Shown here piece after piece: positions 15,842 through 24,612 of a DNA stretch of 64,000 bases. A program made the translations under genes and the position numbers. The stretch is from the NCBI GenBank assembly GCA_965276755.1, contig OZ255625.1, forward strand, positions 3,162,001-3,226,000, in the 5' to 3' direction. The notes below the pieces were generated by a model. The model made no database searches, was not told the origin of the DNA, and saw only the letters and a program-made list of their open reading frames with translations. The first letter of the stretch is position 1; each line of letters starts with the position of its first letter. The stretch comes from CAJCIS01 sp965276755. Its GTDB lineage: Bacteria; Pseudomonadota; Alphaproteobacteria; Acetobacterales; Acetobacteraceae.

Positions 15842-17602
15842 TCAGCCCGGAATATCCGCCTCCGCCCCCGCGGATGGCGGGGAGGCCACGTTATGCTGAT
15901 CGATGCTGTAGATGGTGTAGATGTGCACACCAGGCGCGCCGGTCTTGTCGTAGCACACCGTCGAGGTGGTAAGGCATCCAGCCACCGCCGTGCCGTCTCG
16001 CAGCACCTGATAGGTGAACGGCCCGGGCACATTGCCTCCAGCTACGGCTTTCCACGACACCTTGACCTTTGTCTGGCCGCAGTTCTGCGGATTGTTCGGG
16101 TCCGTGCTGGCACAGGCGATGTAGGGCTCTGTCGGAATGTGCGTGCTCAGCACCAGCGGCGGATTCGGCGACTGGCTGAAGTCGAATTCGTCCATCAAAT
16201 TGCCGATGGGCGCTGTCGATCCGTCCGGCAGGGTGATGCTGGTCAGTTCGTCGCGTATATCGGGGCGGTTGTCTGGCTCGCCCAGTTTGACAGGATCGAG
16301 CCGGGCACCGCCCATGAACAGGTTCTCGAAGAAGGTGGCATAGCTGTCGGTGCTCAGCACGCTGTGATCGATGTAGCCCGGTTTGGCATAGGCGCTGATC
16401 ATGATCGCGGGTACCCGAAAGCCGAAGCCCAGCACCGGATACTGCGTGGGATCCATGTCCACTACGGGCGGCGGCAAGTGATCGTAGAACCCCCCCCAAT
16501 CGTCCCAGCTGATGAAAATGGCGGTATTTGCCCAATAGGGCGATTGCATCACGGCGTTCACCAGCGAGGTGACATATTCCATGCCGGCGGTAATGCTGCT
16601 CGCCGGATGTTCGCTAAATTCCTTGGACGGCACCAGCCAGGAAACCTGCGGCAGGGTGCCGTTCTTAATGTCCACAAGAAACTGGTCGAACGCCGGATTG
16701 TGCTGCTGAATATAGCTCCCACCCTGCTTTTCAATATAGGCAAAGCCGGGTGCCGGATTCCACAGCGAATTGATGCCGTTGGTCTGGATTTCCGGCGCGC
16801 ACGTCATCTCATCATCATCGCAATCCGGCTCTTCACCGTTGCCGAGGTAATATTTCCATGACACGCCGTTCAGATCGAGCAATTGCGGCAGATTGACCCA
16901 GGGGTATAGCACTTGGCTGCCTTTCGACGCCAAGCCGATCGTGCTACTGGTGCAGGTCGATACATTCTTGGGGTTCGTGCACTCGGCGACCCATTCACTG
17001 ATCAGGTCCAGATGCGACGCCAGCGACCAGGCGCGCATGCCCTCGAAGAAAGAGTCCTGCAACACGAAGTTCTTGGCGTATGCCCAGTAATTCGGCAGTT
17101 CCGCATCGGTATGATAGCCCATCACGTCGTGCCGCTCCCCGCCTGGCACAAAGGCGGAGCAGCCTTTCTGGCGTGGCGGCATGCTGCCGCGGGCCTCGCT
17201 GCCACTGCAGAGATGCGCCAGGTCGGTGGTTTGTGCGTTGACGAATCCGTCCATCTTGAACGTGTGCAGCCCGTCATCGGCATCCACTACCGAAAATTTC
17301 GAACCGTGCGGGCCGCCGGCATTGACGTCGTGCGGGTCGTGGAACGGCGCCACGCAGCCCTGGTCGACGTGCGCGGGATCAAGCGGCACGCAAGTGCCCT
17401 GCGGCGGACCGTTAGCTCCCGGGAAAGCCCCGAAATAGCTGTCAAATGACCGATTCTCCTGCATGATAATAATCACATGCTGGATCGGCGTCGAATTCCT
17501 CTTTCTGGAGGACTCAGCCGCCCTGGCAGGCAGCGTGAGAATTGCCGTCCCGGCCGCCATTACCACCGCGGCCGAGCCAACCTTCATAATCAAACGATGC
17601 AT
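15842..17602 (-). CDS. Secreted phosphoesterase (phospholipase C / acid phosphatase family)
   Basis: 586 aa. Signal peptide (KVGSAAVVMAAGTAILTLPARA), then the family hallmark IQHVIIIMQENRSFDSYFGAFPGANG. Further metal and active-site regions read MGYHTDAELPNYWAYAKNFVLQDSFF, FISWDDWGGFYDHLPPP and RVPAIMISAYAKPGYIDHSVLSTDSYATFFE. Residues about 505-586 form a separate beta-rich module resembling fibronectin type III (KVSWKAVAGGNVPGPFTYQVLRDG). Either phosphate scavenging or phospholipid attack is possible. ATG 17602 is chosen over 17626 because GAGGTGG precedes it and the signal peptide then has normal length. Confidence 0.82.
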   Translation of the reverse strand: MHRLIMKVGSAAVVMAAGTAILTLPARAAESSRKRNSTPIQHVIIIMQENRSFDSYFGAFPGANGPPQGTCVPLDPAHVDQGCVAPFHDPHDVNAGGPHGSKFSVVDADDGLHTFKMDGFVNAQTTDLAHLCSGSEARGSMPPRQKGCSAFVPGGERHDVMGYHTDAELPNYWAYAKNFVLQDSFFEGMRAWSLASHLDLISEWVAECTNPKNVSTCTSSTIGLASKGSQVLYPWVNLPQLLDLNGVSWKYYLGNGEEPDCDDDEMTCAPEIQTNGINSLWNPAPGFAYIEKQGGSYIQQHNPAFDQFLVDIKNGTLPQVSWLVPSKEFSEHPASSITAGMEYVTSLVNAVMQSPYWANTAIFISWDDWGGFYDHLPPPVVDMDPTQYPVLGFGFRVPAIMISAYAKPGYIDHSVLSTDSYATFFENLFMGGARLDPVKLGEPDNRPDIRDELTSITLPDGSTAPIGNLMDEFDFSQSPNPPLVLSTHIPTEPYIACASTDPNNPQNCGQTKVKVSWKAVAGGNVPGPFTYQVLRDGTAVAGCLTTSTVCYDKTGAPGVHIYTIYSIDQHNVASPPSAGAEADIPG

Positions 17603-17945
17603 AAAATCCACCTCGCAATGCAGCAAACGCTAGCCAAGTTGTCGGGAGGATGCAAGTTCTGCGTCGCTCAAATTCAAAATTTTCCACAGTAACTGACCAT
17701 TTGGTCTCCGCCAACACAAGCAAGCGGAGATTGCAGCCCCCTAAATGCTCTAACCATCAGTTGAAGTATAAGCTTGAAGCCGCAACCCATTGAATCGCTG
17801 GACATGTTTGCTTAGTTCTCTGCCAAGTTGACAGACGCGACGCGCCACTGACAGGGCTTTGGCAGGCCTGATGCCAAGGTGTCACCGCCTCGCTGAACAT
17901 AGGCCGCCCTGGCAACACACGCCTCGCCCCCCCATCTGGCGCAGC
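17603..17945. other. Intergenic region between divergent phosphoesterase and hslVU
   Basis: About 340 bases, AT-richer than the surroundings. Near 17863-17880 a TTGGCA...TGCCAA inverted repeat precedes hslV. TTGACA occurs at 17828-17833 without a good -10 at normal spacing, and I found no convincing heat-shock sigma promoter by eye. No gene recognised. Confidence 0.4.
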
Positions 17946-18503
17946 ATGACCCCCACCCAAGCCCAAGACCCGATCGGCTGGCACGGCACCACCATCCTCT
18001 GCGTCCGGCACAACAACCAGCTCGCCATGGCCGGCGACGGCCAGGTCACCATGGGCCAGACCGTCGTCAAGGGGAACGCGCGCAAGGTGCGCCGCTTGGC
18101 CGATGGCCGCGTCATCACCGGCTTTGCCGGCGCTACCGCCGATGCCTTCACCCTGCTCGAGCGGCTCGAAGCCAAGCTCGAGCGCTTCCCCAACCAGCTC
18201 GAACGCGCCTGCGTCGAGCTCGCCAAGGATTGGCGCACCGACCGCTATCTCCGGCGCCTCGAAGCCATGATGGCAGTGGCTGATGCCGATCGCAGCTTCA
18301 CCCTGACCGGCAACGGTGACGTGCTGGAGCCCGAGGACGGCGTGATCGCCATCGGCTCGGGCGGCAATTACGCACTCGCCGCCGCACGCGCGTTGATGAC
18401 CGTGGACGGTCTGACCGCCGAGGAAATCGCCCGCCGCGCCATGAAGATTGCCGCCGACATCTGCGTCTATACCAATCACGCCACGGTCGTGGAGGTGCTC
18501 TAG
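17946..18503 (+). CDS. hslV: ATP-dependent protease subunit HslV
   Basis: 185 aa N-terminal-nucleophile peptidase of the HslUV (ClpQY) bacterial proteasome-like complex. The active-site threonine is the first T of HGTTILCVRHN (residue 15), exposed after removal of a 14-residue propeptide. GDGQVTMGQTVVKGNARKVRRL, GFAGATADAFTLLERLEAKLE and the C-terminal ADICVYTNHATVVEVL are typical. It lies 3 bp before hslU, so the two are one operon. Confidence 0.96.
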   Translation: MTPTQAQDPIGWHGTTILCVRHNNQLAMAGDGQVTMGQTVVKGNARKVRRLADGRVITGFAGATADAFTLLERLEAKLERFPNQLERACVELAKDWRTDRYLRRLEAMMAVADADRSFTLTGNGDVLEPEDGVIAIGSGGNYALAAARALMTVDGLTAEEIARRAMKIAADICVYTNHATVVEVL

Positions 18504-18506
18504 GCC

Positions 18507-19829
18507 ATGGAAACGCCAACCATGAGCCCGCGCGAAATCGTCTCCGAGCTTGACCGCTTCATCGTCGGCCAGAATGACGCCAAGCGCGCCGTGGCGATTG
18601 CGCTGCGTAATCGCTGGCGCCGCGCGCAATTACCCGAAGGCATGCGCGAGGAGGTCGTGCCGAAGAACATCCTGATGATCGGGCCTACGGGTTGCGGCAA
18701 GACCGAAATCGCGCGCCGTCTCGCTCGCCTGGCGCAGGCGCCGTTCCTTAAGGTAGAGGCGACGAAATTTACCGAAGTCGGCTATGTCGGGCGTGATGTG
18801 GACAGCATCATGCGCGATCTGGTCGAGGTCAGCATCAACATGCTGCGCGAGAACGGACGGCGGGACGTGGCCGCGCGCGCGCAAGCCGCGGCCGAGGACA
18901 AGCTGGTCGATGCACTCGTCGGCGCCACCGCCTCATCTGAAACCAAGGGCAAGTTCCGCCGCATGCTGCGCGCCGGCGAGATGGAGGACAAGGACGTCGA
19001 GATTGCGGTGACGGACGCGCCGTCGGCCGCCATCGGCCAGATCGATTTGCCCGGGGTGCCGCCTGGGCAGATGATCAATATCGGCGAGATGATGCGCAAC
19101 ATGATGGGCGGCGGACGGCAAACGCAGAAGAAGCTGAAAGTCGCCGACGCGCGCCCGTTGCTGGAGCGCGAGGAAGCGGACCGCCTGGTCGATAACGATC
19201 GCCTGACGCGCGACGCCGTGGCGCATGCGGAGGATCACGGCATCGTCTTTCTCGACGAGATAGACAAGGTTTGCGCGCGCAGCAGCGAGGGCGGCTTTCG
19301 CGGCGGCGATGTCAGCCGCGAGGGCGTGCAGCGCGACCTGCTGCCGTTGATCGAGGGCACCACCGTGTCCACCAAATACGGCCCGGTAAAGAGCGATCAT
19401 GTGCTCTTTATCGCGTCGGGCGCGTTCCATCTCGCCAAGCCGGCGGATTTATTGCCCGAACTGCAGGGCCGCCTGCCGATCCGGGTGGAGCTGGCACCGC
19501 TGAGCCGCGAGGATCTGCGGCGGATATTGACCGAGCCGCAGCATTCATTGCTGCAGCAATATTCGGCATTGCTGCAAACGGAGAACCTGACGCTGGAATT
19601 TACCGAGGATGCGGTGGATGCGCTGGCCGATTTGGCCGCCGACATAAACGATCGCGTGGAGAACATTGGTGCACGCAGGTTGGCCACCGTGCTGGAGCGG
19701 CTGTTGGAGGAGATCAGTTTTTCCGCGGGCGATCGGCCGGGGGAGGTGATTTCGGTCGATGCGGCTTACGTGCATCAGAAGGTTTCGCCGTTGGCGGCTA
19801 AGGGGGATTTAAGTCGCTTTATTTTGTAG
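18507..19829 (+). CDS. hslU: HslUV ATPase subunit HslU
   Basis: 440 aa AAA+ unfoldase partner of HslV. Walker A GPTGCGKTE (about 59-67), the GYVGRDVDSIMRDLVE pore region, an intermediate I-domain (about 110-230) with MMGGG, Walker B VFLDEIDKVCAR, sensor and arginine finger region LPELQGRLPIRVEL, and the C-terminal ...SRFIL tail that docks into HslV. Full length. Followed by an element A pair. Confidence 0.97.
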   Translation: METPTMSPREIVSELDRFIVGQNDAKRAVAIALRNRWRRAQLPEGMREEVVPKNILMIGPTGCGKTEIARRLARLAQAPFLKVEATKFTEVGYVGRDVDSIMRDLVEVSINMLRENGRRDVAARAQAAAEDKLVDALVGATASSETKGKFRRMLRAGEMEDKDVEIAVTDAPSAAIGQIDLPGVPPGQMINIGEMMRNMMGGGRQTQKKLKVADARPLLEREEADRLVDNDRLTRDAVAHAEDHGIVFLDEIDKVCARSSEGGFRGGDVSREGVQRDLLPLIEGTTVSTKYGPVKSDHVLFIASGAFHLAKPADLLPELQGRLPIRVELAPLSREDLRRILTEPQHSLLQQYSALLQTENLTLEFTEDAVDALADLAADINDRVENIGARRLATVLERLLEEISFSAGDRPGEVISVDAAYVHQKVSPLAAKGDLSRFIL

Positions 19830-19833
19830 GAGG

Positions 19834-19943
19834 AAAGGCTGGGGGAGATGTGCCATCCCCCCCAGACCCCCGTCATTATTAGGAACGAGGCTCAACAATC
19901 GACGGGGGGTCTGGGGGGAATGGCACATTCCCCCCAGCTTTTG
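19834..19943. repeat. Element A, head-to-head pair
   Basis: Two inverted copies with a 30-base AT-rich spacer, between convergent hslU and the membrane protein gene. Likely bidirectional terminator. Confidence 0.85.
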
Positions 19944-19945
19944 CT

Positions 19946-21496
19946 TCAGGGCTGCGGCAATGGCACCGCCCTGGTGGAGCAAAGCTGAATACCAGCCTGG
20001 AATGGGTTTCCAACCCGCGCACACGCATCGATCCCCCATCCCGCACGCCGCAACGCAATTCGCCCGTCTGTCGGCTCGCGATTGATCAGCGCGAACGGCG
20101 CGCGGCCCAGCCGCGCAAGCACCGCGCGCTCCATCAGATAGCCCTTCGGCAGGCTCGTCGTGTTGACAAAGCTCAGCCCCCGTTGAGGAAAAAGCGGCAC
20201 AAGAAAACCCATTGGCCGCCCGGTCAGCGCAATGACCGCGCCGTCGGGCACAGTGGGCAGGCTGATATCGAACGTGGCGCGGCCGTAGCGTTTCAACCGC
20301 CCGCCATCGTAGGGCTTTTCACCGATGAAGATCACCCCGAGCGCCACCGCGCCTGCCAAGGCCAGAAAACGCGGGGATTGCAGCCAGGCCGACAGCCCGA
20401 GGATGATCCATATCCCCGTCAGCGCCTCCAGCACCACGGCGTAGCGCACAATGGAAAACAGTGTTTCCCAAACAATGTAGGCGATACCCGTGAAGATCAG
20501 CAGAAACAGGATCTGACGAGGAATGCGCCGGCGCGTCAAACCATGCCTGGCGAGAAATGCCGCGATGCCCAGATAGGCCAGCGCGAAGCGCGGCTCGTAG
20601 AGCGGCGCCTCGGTCACGGTAAACGGACGGCCAGACACCCAGAGAAATGGATAGAAGATCGCCGCGAGCGCCGAATGCGGCAGAAAGCGCGTGTCGCGCG
20701 CAGCCCCCGGCCCCGCCCAAGGCGAGTGAAACACCCCGTTGAACAACGGAAACAGCGGATTGGCGAAATGCTGCCACAGCCGCGCACCCCACCAGACCTC
20801 CGGCGGCAGGAAGCCCGCGCACCACGCGGTTGCAAAGGCCGCCCCGCCTGCCCAGCGCCTGTCGGCCGGCGAACAAAACAGCACGGCCATACCCAGTGCG
20901 GGCGCGCAGAATACGTTGGTCAGCTTCAGCCCCGCGGCCAGTCCGGTTGCCACGCCCGCCATGGCGCAGGCGCGTGGCCAGCCTGCGGCATCGTCCAGCC
21001 GCGTCAGCACCGCCAGCAGGCCGATCATGACCAGCACTGCGGTCGGGATATCGCCCGACGTGCTGCCGATGACCGAGGTCAGCGTGGTGCCGGTCAGGCC
21101 GATAAGGCTGGCCGCGGCAATGCGCAACAGGGCGCCGCCGTCGCGCCGCGGCCAGATCACCGCAGCGGTCCAAGGCACCAGCGGGATCAACGCGCCAAAC
21201 GGCAACCCGGCCAGAAAGGCAACGCAGCGCGGATTATCCGGCAGCCACCAGCGCGAGACGACGTAATACGGCACGTCGAGCAGCGGGTTGAAATAGGTCT
21301 GCATGCCCGCAACCCAAAGGTCGAGACCCATCCGCGCGTTGAGCAGCGCATAAGCATTGTAGAGGTGGTAATTCAAAAGGTCCCAACTGCCATCCTGCTT
21401 GTAATGAACCGAAACCAGCCCGCCAACGATCGCGCAAATGACAAAAGTTTTTTGGTCCTTTTTTTCAAAAAAGGACTGCTTCCTTCCTTCCTGCAT
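19946..21496 (-). CDS. Polytopic membrane protein (putative glycosyltransferase-like)
   Basis: 516 aa with about 10-12 hydrophobic segments (for example FVICAIVGGLVSVHY, AAVIWPRRDGGALLRIAAASLIGLTG, ILFLLIFTGIAYIVW, FLALAGAVALGVIFIG). Early residues SWDLLNYHLYNAYALLNAR and GMQTYFNPLLDVPYYVVSRW suggest the Asp/His-containing periplasmic loop of GT-C-fold sugar transferases, but I cannot name a family with certainty. The start is unusual: residues about 5-20 (GRKQSFFEKKDQKTF) are encoded by an element B repeat. ATG 21496 is the best candidate. Divergent to ksgA. Confidence 0.6.
   Translation of the reverse strand: MQEGRKQSFFEKKDQKTFVICAIVGGLVSVHYKQDGSWDLLNYHLYNAYALLNARMGLDLWVAGMQTYFNPLLDVPYYVVSRWWLPDNPRCVAFLAGLPFGALIPLVPWTAAVIWPRRDGGALLRIAAASLIGLTGTTLTSVIGSTSGDIPTAVLVMIGLLAVLTRLDDAAGWPRACAMAGVATGLAAGLKLTNVFCAPALGMAVLFCSPADRRWAGGAAFATAWCAGFLPPEVWWGARLWQHFANPLFPLFNGVFHSPWAGPGAARDTRFLPHSALAAIFYPFLWVSGRPFTVTEAPLYEPRFALAYLGIAAFLARHGLTRRRIPRQILFLLIFTGIAYIVWETLFSIVRYAVVLEALTGIWIILGLSAWLQSPRFLALAGAVALGVIFIGEKPYDGGRLKRYGRATFDISLPTVPDGAVIALTGRPMGFLVPLFPQRGLSFVNTTSLPKGYLMERAVLARLGRAPFALINREPTDGRIALRRAGWGIDACARVGNPFQAGIQLCSTRAVPLPQP
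21441..21494. repeat. Element B copy within the 5' coding end of the membrane protein gene
   Basis: Hairpin GGTCCTTTTTTT/AAAAAAGGAC with the purine-rich flank on the minus strand. It lies between the start codons of ksgA and the membrane protein and is read through in the latter. Confidence 0.8.
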
Positions 21497-21512
21497 GCGA
21501 TGACCCGTCCCC

Positions 21513-22325
21513 ATGCGCCCCCCCCTGCGAGACATCATCGCACGCCACGGCCTCGCCGCGCGCAAATCGCTAGGCCAGCACTTCCTGCTAGACGAGAACC
21601 TCTGCGCCAAGATCGCGAGGCAGGCCGGTGATCTCGCCGGCCGCCACGTCATCGAAGTCGGGCCCGGGCCTGGCGGCCTGACGCGCGCGCTGCTGGCCAC
21701 CGATGCCGCCTCCATCACGGCCGTAGAAATCGATCCGCGCGCCTGTGCCGCCATTGCCGAACTGGCGCAGGGTGAGCCTCGCATGCGCCTAATCGAGGGC
21801 GACGCGCTGGCGCTTAACCTCGCCGCACTGACCCCGCCGCCGCGCCAGATTGTCGCCAACCTGCCCTACAATGTGGCCACGCCGCTGCTCGTCCAATGGC
21901 TGCGCGCCGCCGCGTGCTGGGAGCGTCTGACGCTGATGTTCCAGCTCGAGGTTGCCGAACGCATCTGCGCGCCGCCCGCCAGCAGCGCGTATGGCCGCCT
22001 GGGCGTGCTCGCCCAGTTCTGCTGCGAGGCTGACGTGGCCATGCACATCCCCCCCGCCGCCTTTACGCCTCCGCCTGCTGTGATTTCGGCCATCGTCGTG
22101 CTGCGCCCGCACGCGCACCAGCCCTCGCCGGCGCTGTTCGCCGCCATGGAACGGGTCACCGCCGCCGCTTTCGGACAGCGCCGCAAGATGCTGCGCGGCG
22201 CGCTGCGCGGCCTCGGGGGCGAGGCGTTGCTGGCCGCCGCGGGCATTGCCGGCGAGCGCCGCGCCGAGACGCTCAGCGTGGCTGAGCTGGCGCGCCTGGC
22301 GGAGGCGCATCTGGCGCGGGGCTGA
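21513..22325 (+). CDS. rsmA: 16S rRNA (adenine1518/1519-N6) dimethyltransferase
   Basis: 270 aa (KsgA). Dimethylates A1518 and A1519 of the 3'-terminal 16S rRNA hairpin during small-subunit assembly. Motifs: ARKSLGQHFLLDENL (X), VIEVGPGPGGLTRALL (I), AVEIDPRA (II), IEGDAL (III), and the catalytic NLPY (in VANLPYNVATPLL). C-terminal helical domain KMLRGALRGL present. Start 21513, 17 bp from the divergent membrane protein start. Confidence 0.95.
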   Translation: MRPPLRDIIARHGLAARKSLGQHFLLDENLCAKIARQAGDLAGRHVIEVGPGPGGLTRALLATDAASITAVEIDPRACAAIAELAQGEPRMRLIEGDALALNLAALTPPPRQIVANLPYNVATPLLVQWLRAAACWERLTLMFQLEVAERICAPPASSAYGRLGVLAQFCCEADVAMHIPPAAFTPPPAVISAIVVLRPHAHQPSPALFAAMERVTAAAFGQRRKMLRGALRGLGGEALLAAAGIAGERRAETLSVAELARLAEAHLARG

Positions 22326-22361
22326 GGCTCGCGTTAGCGTGGAAAAAAAGGAGGGCGCCCC

Positions 22362-23147
22362 ATGTCCGAAACAGCGTCAAGCCATGCTGGCCATTTCATC
22401 TGGTACGAGCTCATGACGAATGACACAGCCAAGGCGGAGGCTTTCTACAAGGAGGTCGTCGGCTGGACCGCGGCCGATGCCGGCATGGGCGATGGCGACT
22501 ACACGATCTTTTCTGTAGACGGCGCCCCGGTTGCTGGCTTGATGCCCATGCCGCCCCAATCGGTTGCCGCGGGCGCGCGGCCGGGCTGGCGCGGCTATAT
22601 CTCGGTGGCCGACACGGATGGGATGGCCGCGCGCGTGGCCGGCGCGGGCGGTCAGTTGCGTTTCGGGCCGGAAGACATTCCGGGCGTGGGTCGCGTGGCG
22701 TCGATGACCGACCCGCAGGGCGCAGCAATCGTGCTCATGACACCGGCGCCTCCCCAGCAGAACCCCCGTCCCGCGGTCGGTACGCCGGGCACTGTCGGCT
22801 GGCACGAACTGCCCGCTGTGGACGGGCCAGCCGCTTTCGATTTCTATGCCGAAATGTTCGGCTGGACCGCAGGCATGGCCATCGACATGAAGGAAATGGG
22901 CAAGTACCAGATTTTCGAAATCGGCAATGTCGGGTTGGGCGGCATTCTGACACGCTTCTCTGCAGCGCAACCTGTCGAGTGGCTGTATTACATCAACACG
23001 CCGAGCATCGAAGCCGCGATCACGCGCGTAAAAGGCGCCGCAGGCCAGGTCACGATGGGTCCGCAAGAAGTGCCAGGCGGAAGCTGGATTCTCCAAGGCA
23101 CCGACCCGACAGGCGTACAATTCGCCATGGTAGCACCCACTAAATAG
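22362..23147 (+). CDS. VOC (glyoxalase/bleomycin-resistance fold) two-domain protein
   Basis: 261 aa made of two vicinal-oxygen-chelate modules: residues about 8-130 (GHFIWYELMTNDTAKAEAFYKEVVGWTAA) and 140-258 (GTVGWHELPAVDGPAAFDFYAEMFGWTAG). Similar two-module proteins are annotated as hydrolase or glyoxalase-like; no substrate can be given. Start ATG 22362 with GGAGGGCGCCCC upstream. Element B follows the stop directly. Confidence 0.85.
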   Translation: MSETASSHAGHFIWYELMTNDTAKAEAFYKEVVGWTAADAGMGDGDYTIFSVDGAPVAGLMPMPPQSVAAGARPGWRGYISVADTDGMAARVAGAGGQLRFGPEDIPGVGRVASMTDPQGAAIVLMTPAPPQQNPRPAVGTPGTVGWHELPAVDGPAAFDFYAEMFGWTAGMAIDMKEMGKYQIFEIGNVGLGGILTRFSAAQPVEWLYYINTPSIEAAITRVKGAAGQVTMGPQEVPGGSWILQGTDPTGVQFAMVAPTK

Positions 23148-23194
23148 CAAAAGTTTTTTGGTCCTTTTTTTCAAAAAAGGACGGCTTCCTTCCT
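23147..23194. repeat. Element B copy shared by two convergent gene ends
   Basis: Starts at the VOC gene stop and contains the stop codon of the minus-strand MFS gene. Hairpin GGTCCTTTTTTT/AAAAAAGGAC. Confidence 0.85.
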
Positions 23195-24487
23195 GGTCTC
23201 CGGCAGAAGCACGGCCAGCAGGCCCAAAGCCGGCAGCAAGCTGCAAACGTCAAACACCAGCCTCAGGCTGGTGTGGTCCGCCAACTGCCCCAGCAGCGCC
23301 GCACCAATGCCGCCCAGCCCGAGCGCCAGCCCGAACATCAGCCCCGACACCGTGCCGACCCGCCCAGGCACCAGCTCCTGCGCGTAAACCACGATCGCCG
23401 GAAAGGCCGAGGCCAGGAGCAGCCCGATCGGTACGGTCGCGGCCACGGTCATCGCCAGGCCCAGATGCGGCAGAATTAGTGTAAAGGGCAGCACGCCCAG
23501 GATCGAGGCCCAGATCACCCGTTTGCGACCGAAGCGGTCCCCAATCGGCCCGCCCAGCACCGTACCCAACGCAACGGCACCCAGGAACACGAACAGGCAA
23601 TATTGCGCGTGGCGGACCGACAGGCCGAAGCGGTCGATCAGGTAGAAGCTGTAGTAATTGCCCATGCTGGCCATGTAGAAGAACTTGCTGAGCATCAGGC
23701 CACCCAGCACCGCCATCGCCAGCGCAATGCGGGGCGATGGCACCGGTGCCGCCTGCACGGCCGGCTGCGCCCGCGCCGAGGGGGCTGCCTGCGCCCTCTG
23801 CCATCCGTTGACATAGGCCAGCACGCCCATCGCCAGCAGTGCGGCCAGACAGAACCACGCCACCGAGCCTTGCCCGCCAGGTGCCACGACAAAGGCCGCC
23901 AGCAGCGGTCCCAAGGCCGCGCCCGCATTCCCGCCCACCTGGAAGATCGACTGCGCCAGCCCGTGCCGTCCGCCCGAAGCCATGCGCGCCACGCGCGAAC
24001 TTTCGGGATGGAACACCGAAGAGCCGATGCCGACCAGCGCCACGGCCAGCAACAACCCGCCATAGCTGCCTGCGCGCGACAACAGAGCCAGGCCCAGCAA
24101 GGTAAATCCCATGCCGGCCGGCAGGCTGAACGGGACCGCCCGCTTGTCCGTGACGTGACCCACCACCGGCTGCAACACGCTGGCAGTCAGCTGGTTGACC
24201 AGCGTGATCGCGCCGATCTGTCCAAAGCTGAGCCCATAGCTCGCCTTGAGGATCGGGTAGATCGCCGGCAGCAACGACTGCATCATGTCATTCAGCAGAT
24301 GGCTGAAGCTGATCGCCCCGAGCACCACGCCCGCGGTCCGCGCGGAACGCGCTTCGCCCGCGCCTGCGACCGGGAGGGCGGGAATGCTGAGACTGCCTTG
24401 GCCCACCTGTTCTGCCCCATGCTGCAGAGCACCATATGCGTGCGCGCCACTGCCGGGTTCAACAGGCATGCCGACGGGGCGGCTCAT
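23171..24487 (-). CDS. MFS transporter, fosmidomycin-resistance (Fsr) type
   Basis: 438 aa, 12 predicted membrane helices. The Fsr hallmark SFSHLLNDMMQSLLPAIYPILKASYGLSFGQIG is present near residue 63, with later GIGSSVFHPESSRVARMASGGRHGLAQSIFQVGGNAGAALGPLLAA. Family members export fosmidomycin and other small molecules by proton antiport; the native substrate is unknown. The last residues RKEAVLF and the stop are element B sequence. ATG 24487 is preferred; the frame continues upstream through a 13-bp tandem repeat, which is probably not translated. Confidence 0.82.
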   Translation of the reverse strand: MSRPVGMPVEPGSGAHAYGALQHGAEQVGQGSLSIPALPVAGAGEARSARTAGVVLGAISFSHLLNDMMQSLLPAIYPILKASYGLSFGQIGAITLVNQLTASVLQPVVGHVTDKRAVPFSLPAGMGFTLLGLALLSRAGSYGGLLLAVALVGIGSSVFHPESSRVARMASGGRHGLAQSIFQVGGNAGAALGPLLAAFVVAPGGQGSVAWFCLAALLAMGVLAYVNGWQRAQAAPSARAQPAVQAAPVPSPRIALAMAVLGGLMLSKFFYMASMGNYYSFYLIDRFGLSVRHAQYCLFVFLGAVALGTVLGGPIGDRFGRKRVIWASILGVLPFTLILPHLGLAMTVAATVPIGLLLASAFPAIVVYAQELVPGRVGTVSGLMFGLALGLGGIGAALLGQLADHTSLRLVFDVCSLLPALGLLAVLLPETRKEAVLF

Positions 24488-24491
24488 GCCA

Positions 24492-24543
24492 GCCTTGCAC
24501 GCGAGCCTCGCACGCGAGCCTTGCACGCGAGCCTTGCACACGC
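24492..24543. repeat. 13-bp tandem repeat, four units
   Basis: Units GCCTTGCACGCGA, GCCTCGCACGCGA, GCCTTGCACGCGA and a partial GCCTTGCACACGC lie 5 bases upstream of the MFS start, between two divergent genes. The unit length is not a multiple of 3, which argues against a coding role. Confidence 0.8.
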
Positions 24544-24612
24544 CTGGGCGGCCTTCCTTCAGCCTCAATATCGAGGCAGGCTGGCCACAGCAGAAGGGGG
24601 TTGCCAAATCAA

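Noticed and set aside
17760..17945. Heat-shock sigma promoter for hslVU
   Set aside because: CTTGAA (near 17773) and CCCAT (near 17786) occur but with spacing too short for an alphaproteobacterial RpoH promoter.
21497..21859. Upstream extension of the membrane protein open frame to 21859
   Set aside because: It lies antisense to the well-supported rsmA gene and shows no family features.
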